A DNA stretch of 64,000 nt from Sphingobium sp. Lineage in GTDB: Bacteria; Pseudomonadota; Alphaproteobacteria; Sphingomonadales; Sphingomonadaceae. Every line of letters starts with the position of its first letter. Positions within the stretch are counted from its first letter, which is position 1. Where the stretch lies: positions 1-64,000 of the forward strand of contig JAGRES010000010.1 in assembly GCA_020446425.1 (NCBI GenBank), read 5' to 3'. Under the pieces are notes generated by a model. The model was not told where the DNA came from and searched no databases. It saw only the letters and a list, made by a program, of their open reading frames with translations. A program made the position numbers and the translations under genes. Positions 62,634 to 64,000 of this stretch are shown one piece after another.

Positions 62634-64000
62634 TCAGGCAGGTACCTTGTCTTTTTCCCGGACTTTGGCCCGGCCTTCATCGCCGCCGGTAAGTGCGTCG
62701 ACAAAGGAATTCAGCCACCAGTTCACATCTTCCTTGCGCAAGATATCCATCATCGCCTGCCAGCGTTCGATCCTCTCGCTCTTGTCCATATTGAGCGCGC
62801 GCGCGATCGCATCGGCCACATCCTCTGCGCTGTGCGGATTGACCAGCAGCGCCTGCTTGAGCTGGTGCGCGGCACCCGCGAAGGAGGAGAGGATCAGCAC
62901 ACCGGGATCTTCCGGGTCCTGCGCGGCGACATATTCCTTGGCCACGAGGTTCATGCCGTCACGCAGCGGCGTGACCAGACAGGCCGCCGCCGCACGATAC
63001 ATGCCGGCGAGTGCACCGCGCGGATATCCCTTGTTCACATAACGGATTGGTACCCATTCAGCGCTGGCAAGCTCGCCATTGATGCGGCCCGACAACGTAT
63101 CGAGCTGGTTGCGGATCTCCTGATAGCTTTGCACATCACCGCGCGAAGGCGGCGCGATCTGCAGCATGAAGACCTTTTCCTGCATCTCGGGATGTTCCTT
63201 GAGGAAGCGTTCATACCCCCAGAAACGCTCCTCCAGTCCCTTGGAATAATCCAGCCGGTCGACGCCCAGGATCATCGCGCGCCCTTCGGCGCTGCGGCGC
63301 ATGCTGTCGCACGCCTGAATAGCGAGCTCCTGATTGGCCATGTCCTGAAACGCGGCGGCGTCAATGCCGATCGGGCAGGCAATCGCCCTGAGTACGCGGC
63401 CCTGATAGGACAGGCAGCCATCCTCCAGTATCTCGGCGCCAAGCTGCGTCTGCGCATAATGGAGGAAGGAATCCAGCCATTCCTGCGTCTGCAAGCCGAC
63501 AACGTCATAGAAGAAGAGCGATTCGACCAGCTCCCGGTGATGCGGCAGGGACAGCAGCAGGCGCGTGGGCGGCCATGGAATATGCAGGAAAAAGCCGATG
63601 CGGTTTTGTATGCCCTGGCGCCGCAACTCCCGGCCCAACGGGATCATATGATAGTCATGGATCCACACCAGGTCATCGGGCTCGATCAGCGGGCTGAGCG
63701 TATCCGCGAAGCGCAGATTGACGCGGGCATAACCGCCCTCGAAACCGCGCTGGAACTCGGCCAAGTCGATCCGGTCGTGAAATAGCGGCCAGAGCGTGCG
63801 GTTGGCATATCCGTTATAATATTCCTCGGTATCCTGCGGCTCGAGATCAATCGTGGCAGTGGTGACCCCGTGATTGCGCTGAAAATTGATGTGGCCGGTG
63901 AAGCTCTCTGTTTCCTGTCCAGACCATCCGAACCACATCCCGTTGCTTTCCCGCAGCGCCGCCGACAGCGCAACAGCCAGCCCGCCCTGATTGGCTTCCC
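62634..64000 (-). CDS. otsA: Trehalose-6-phosphate synthase (5' end outside window)
   Basis: At least 455 codons; the frame stays open to the right edge, and GGLAVALSAALRESNGMWFGWSG at its N-terminal end shows the true start lies beyond 64000. GT20 signatures include DLVWIHDYHMIPLGRELR, FLHIPWPP, VDRLDYSKGLEERFWGYERFL and DGMNLVAKEYVAAQ. It makes trehalose 6-phosphate from UDP-glucose and glucose 6-phosphate. The only partial gene in the window. Confidence 0.95.
   Translation of the reverse strand, partial: EANQGGLAVALSAALRESNGMWFGWSGQETESFTGHINFQRNHGVTTATIDLEPQDTEEYYNGYANRTLWPLFHDRIDLAEFQRGFEGGYARVNLRFADTLSPLIEPDDLVWIHDYHMIPLGRELRRQGIQNRIGFFLHIPWPPTRLLLSLPHHRELVESLFFYDVVGLQTQEWLDSFLHYAQTQLGAEILEDGCLSYQGRVLRAIACPIGIDAAAFQDMANQELAIQACDSMRRSAEGRAMILGVDRLDYSKGLEERFWGYERFLKEHPEMQEKVFMLQIAPPSRGDVQSYQEIRNQLDTLSGRINGELASAEWVPIRYVNKGYPRGALAGMYRAAAACLVTPLRDGMNLVAKEYVAAQDPEDPGVLILSSFAGAAHQLKQALLVNPHSAEDVADAIARALNMDKSERIERWQAMMDILRKEDVNWWLNSFVDALTGGDEGRAKVREKDKVPA

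Noticed and set aside
1..64000. CRISPR array, tRNA or rRNA genes, IS elements
   Set aside because: No spaced direct repeats, cloverleaf tRNA genes, rRNA sequence or transposase reading frame were found.

Overview
The window looks like the chromosome of a sphingomonad-type alphaproteobacterium. It is GC-rich and its genes are tightly packed with many 4-base ATGA stop/start overlaps. The FoF1 ATP synthase a/c/b'/b subunits are encoded apart from F1, the flagellin system uses FlbT, and the flagellar fliM locus carries alphaproteobacterial extras (DUF6468, a MotE-like protein). Taxonomy is inferred from gene style only; no rRNA or tRNA gene was seen.

Layout. 0-17.7 kb is housekeeping, mostly on the minus strand: parE, a LysR regulator with apaG, metZ, leuB, recO, uvrC, a DUF202 protein, the Fo operon atpI-atpB-atpE-atpF'-atpF, a ydbH-ynbE-ydbL-type envelope lipid-transport operon, and radC on the plus strand. 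17.8-46.2 kb is a flagellar cluster built from several divergent operons: fliF-fliN-flbD'-flhA-fliK-flgD; flagellin; flgF-flgG-flgA-flgH; fliL-fliM-DUF6468-motE-like; a small membrane protein with a large periplasmic TPR protein; flgK-flgL; flgE; flbT-fliI-fliJ and a lytic-transglycosylase-like gene; then an unusual sigma-70-family factor and a two-HTH regulator. 46.2-48.3 kb holds a CinA-like protein, a GFA-family protein and map. 48.4-59.3 kb is a minus-strand chemotaxis operon (two mcp genes, a STAS protein, cheA, cheR, cheB, cheD, cheY, cheW and a second, catalytically odd cheB). 59.3-64 kb holds a marR-emrA-emrB efflux operon and the 3' part of otsA, which runs off the window.

The most interesting part is the regulation of the flagellar cluster. 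The FlbD homologue keeps its receiver-like and Fis-type DNA-binding ends but has lost the whole central AAA+ sigma-54-activating domain. No sigma-54 (-24/-12) promoters were found. Instead a recurrent sequence, (C)ATCCTATAATGA or TTCCTATAATAGGA, lies in front of fliF, fliK, fliL, flgE, flbT, the small motor-associated gene and a structured putative ncRNA. At three of these promoters a palindrome of the type CGGCAAATTTTGCCG ends exactly 11 bases upstream of TATAAT, over the expected -35 position. Further copies of the octamer ATCCTATA cluster around the sigma factor gene and occur inside the HTH gene. I propose, as inference, a sigma-54-independent flagellar circuit made of an AAA-less FlbD, a dedicated sigma factor and an HTH regulator.

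Other points of note: a probable flagellar-promoter-driven ncRNA after flgD, a hairpin that hides the flgK Shine-Dalgarno, a CheB with its catalytic histidine replaced, the absence of fliG, fliH, fliPQR, flhB, flgBC, fliE, flgI and motAB from the cluster, and three copies of a long GC-rich inverted repeat.
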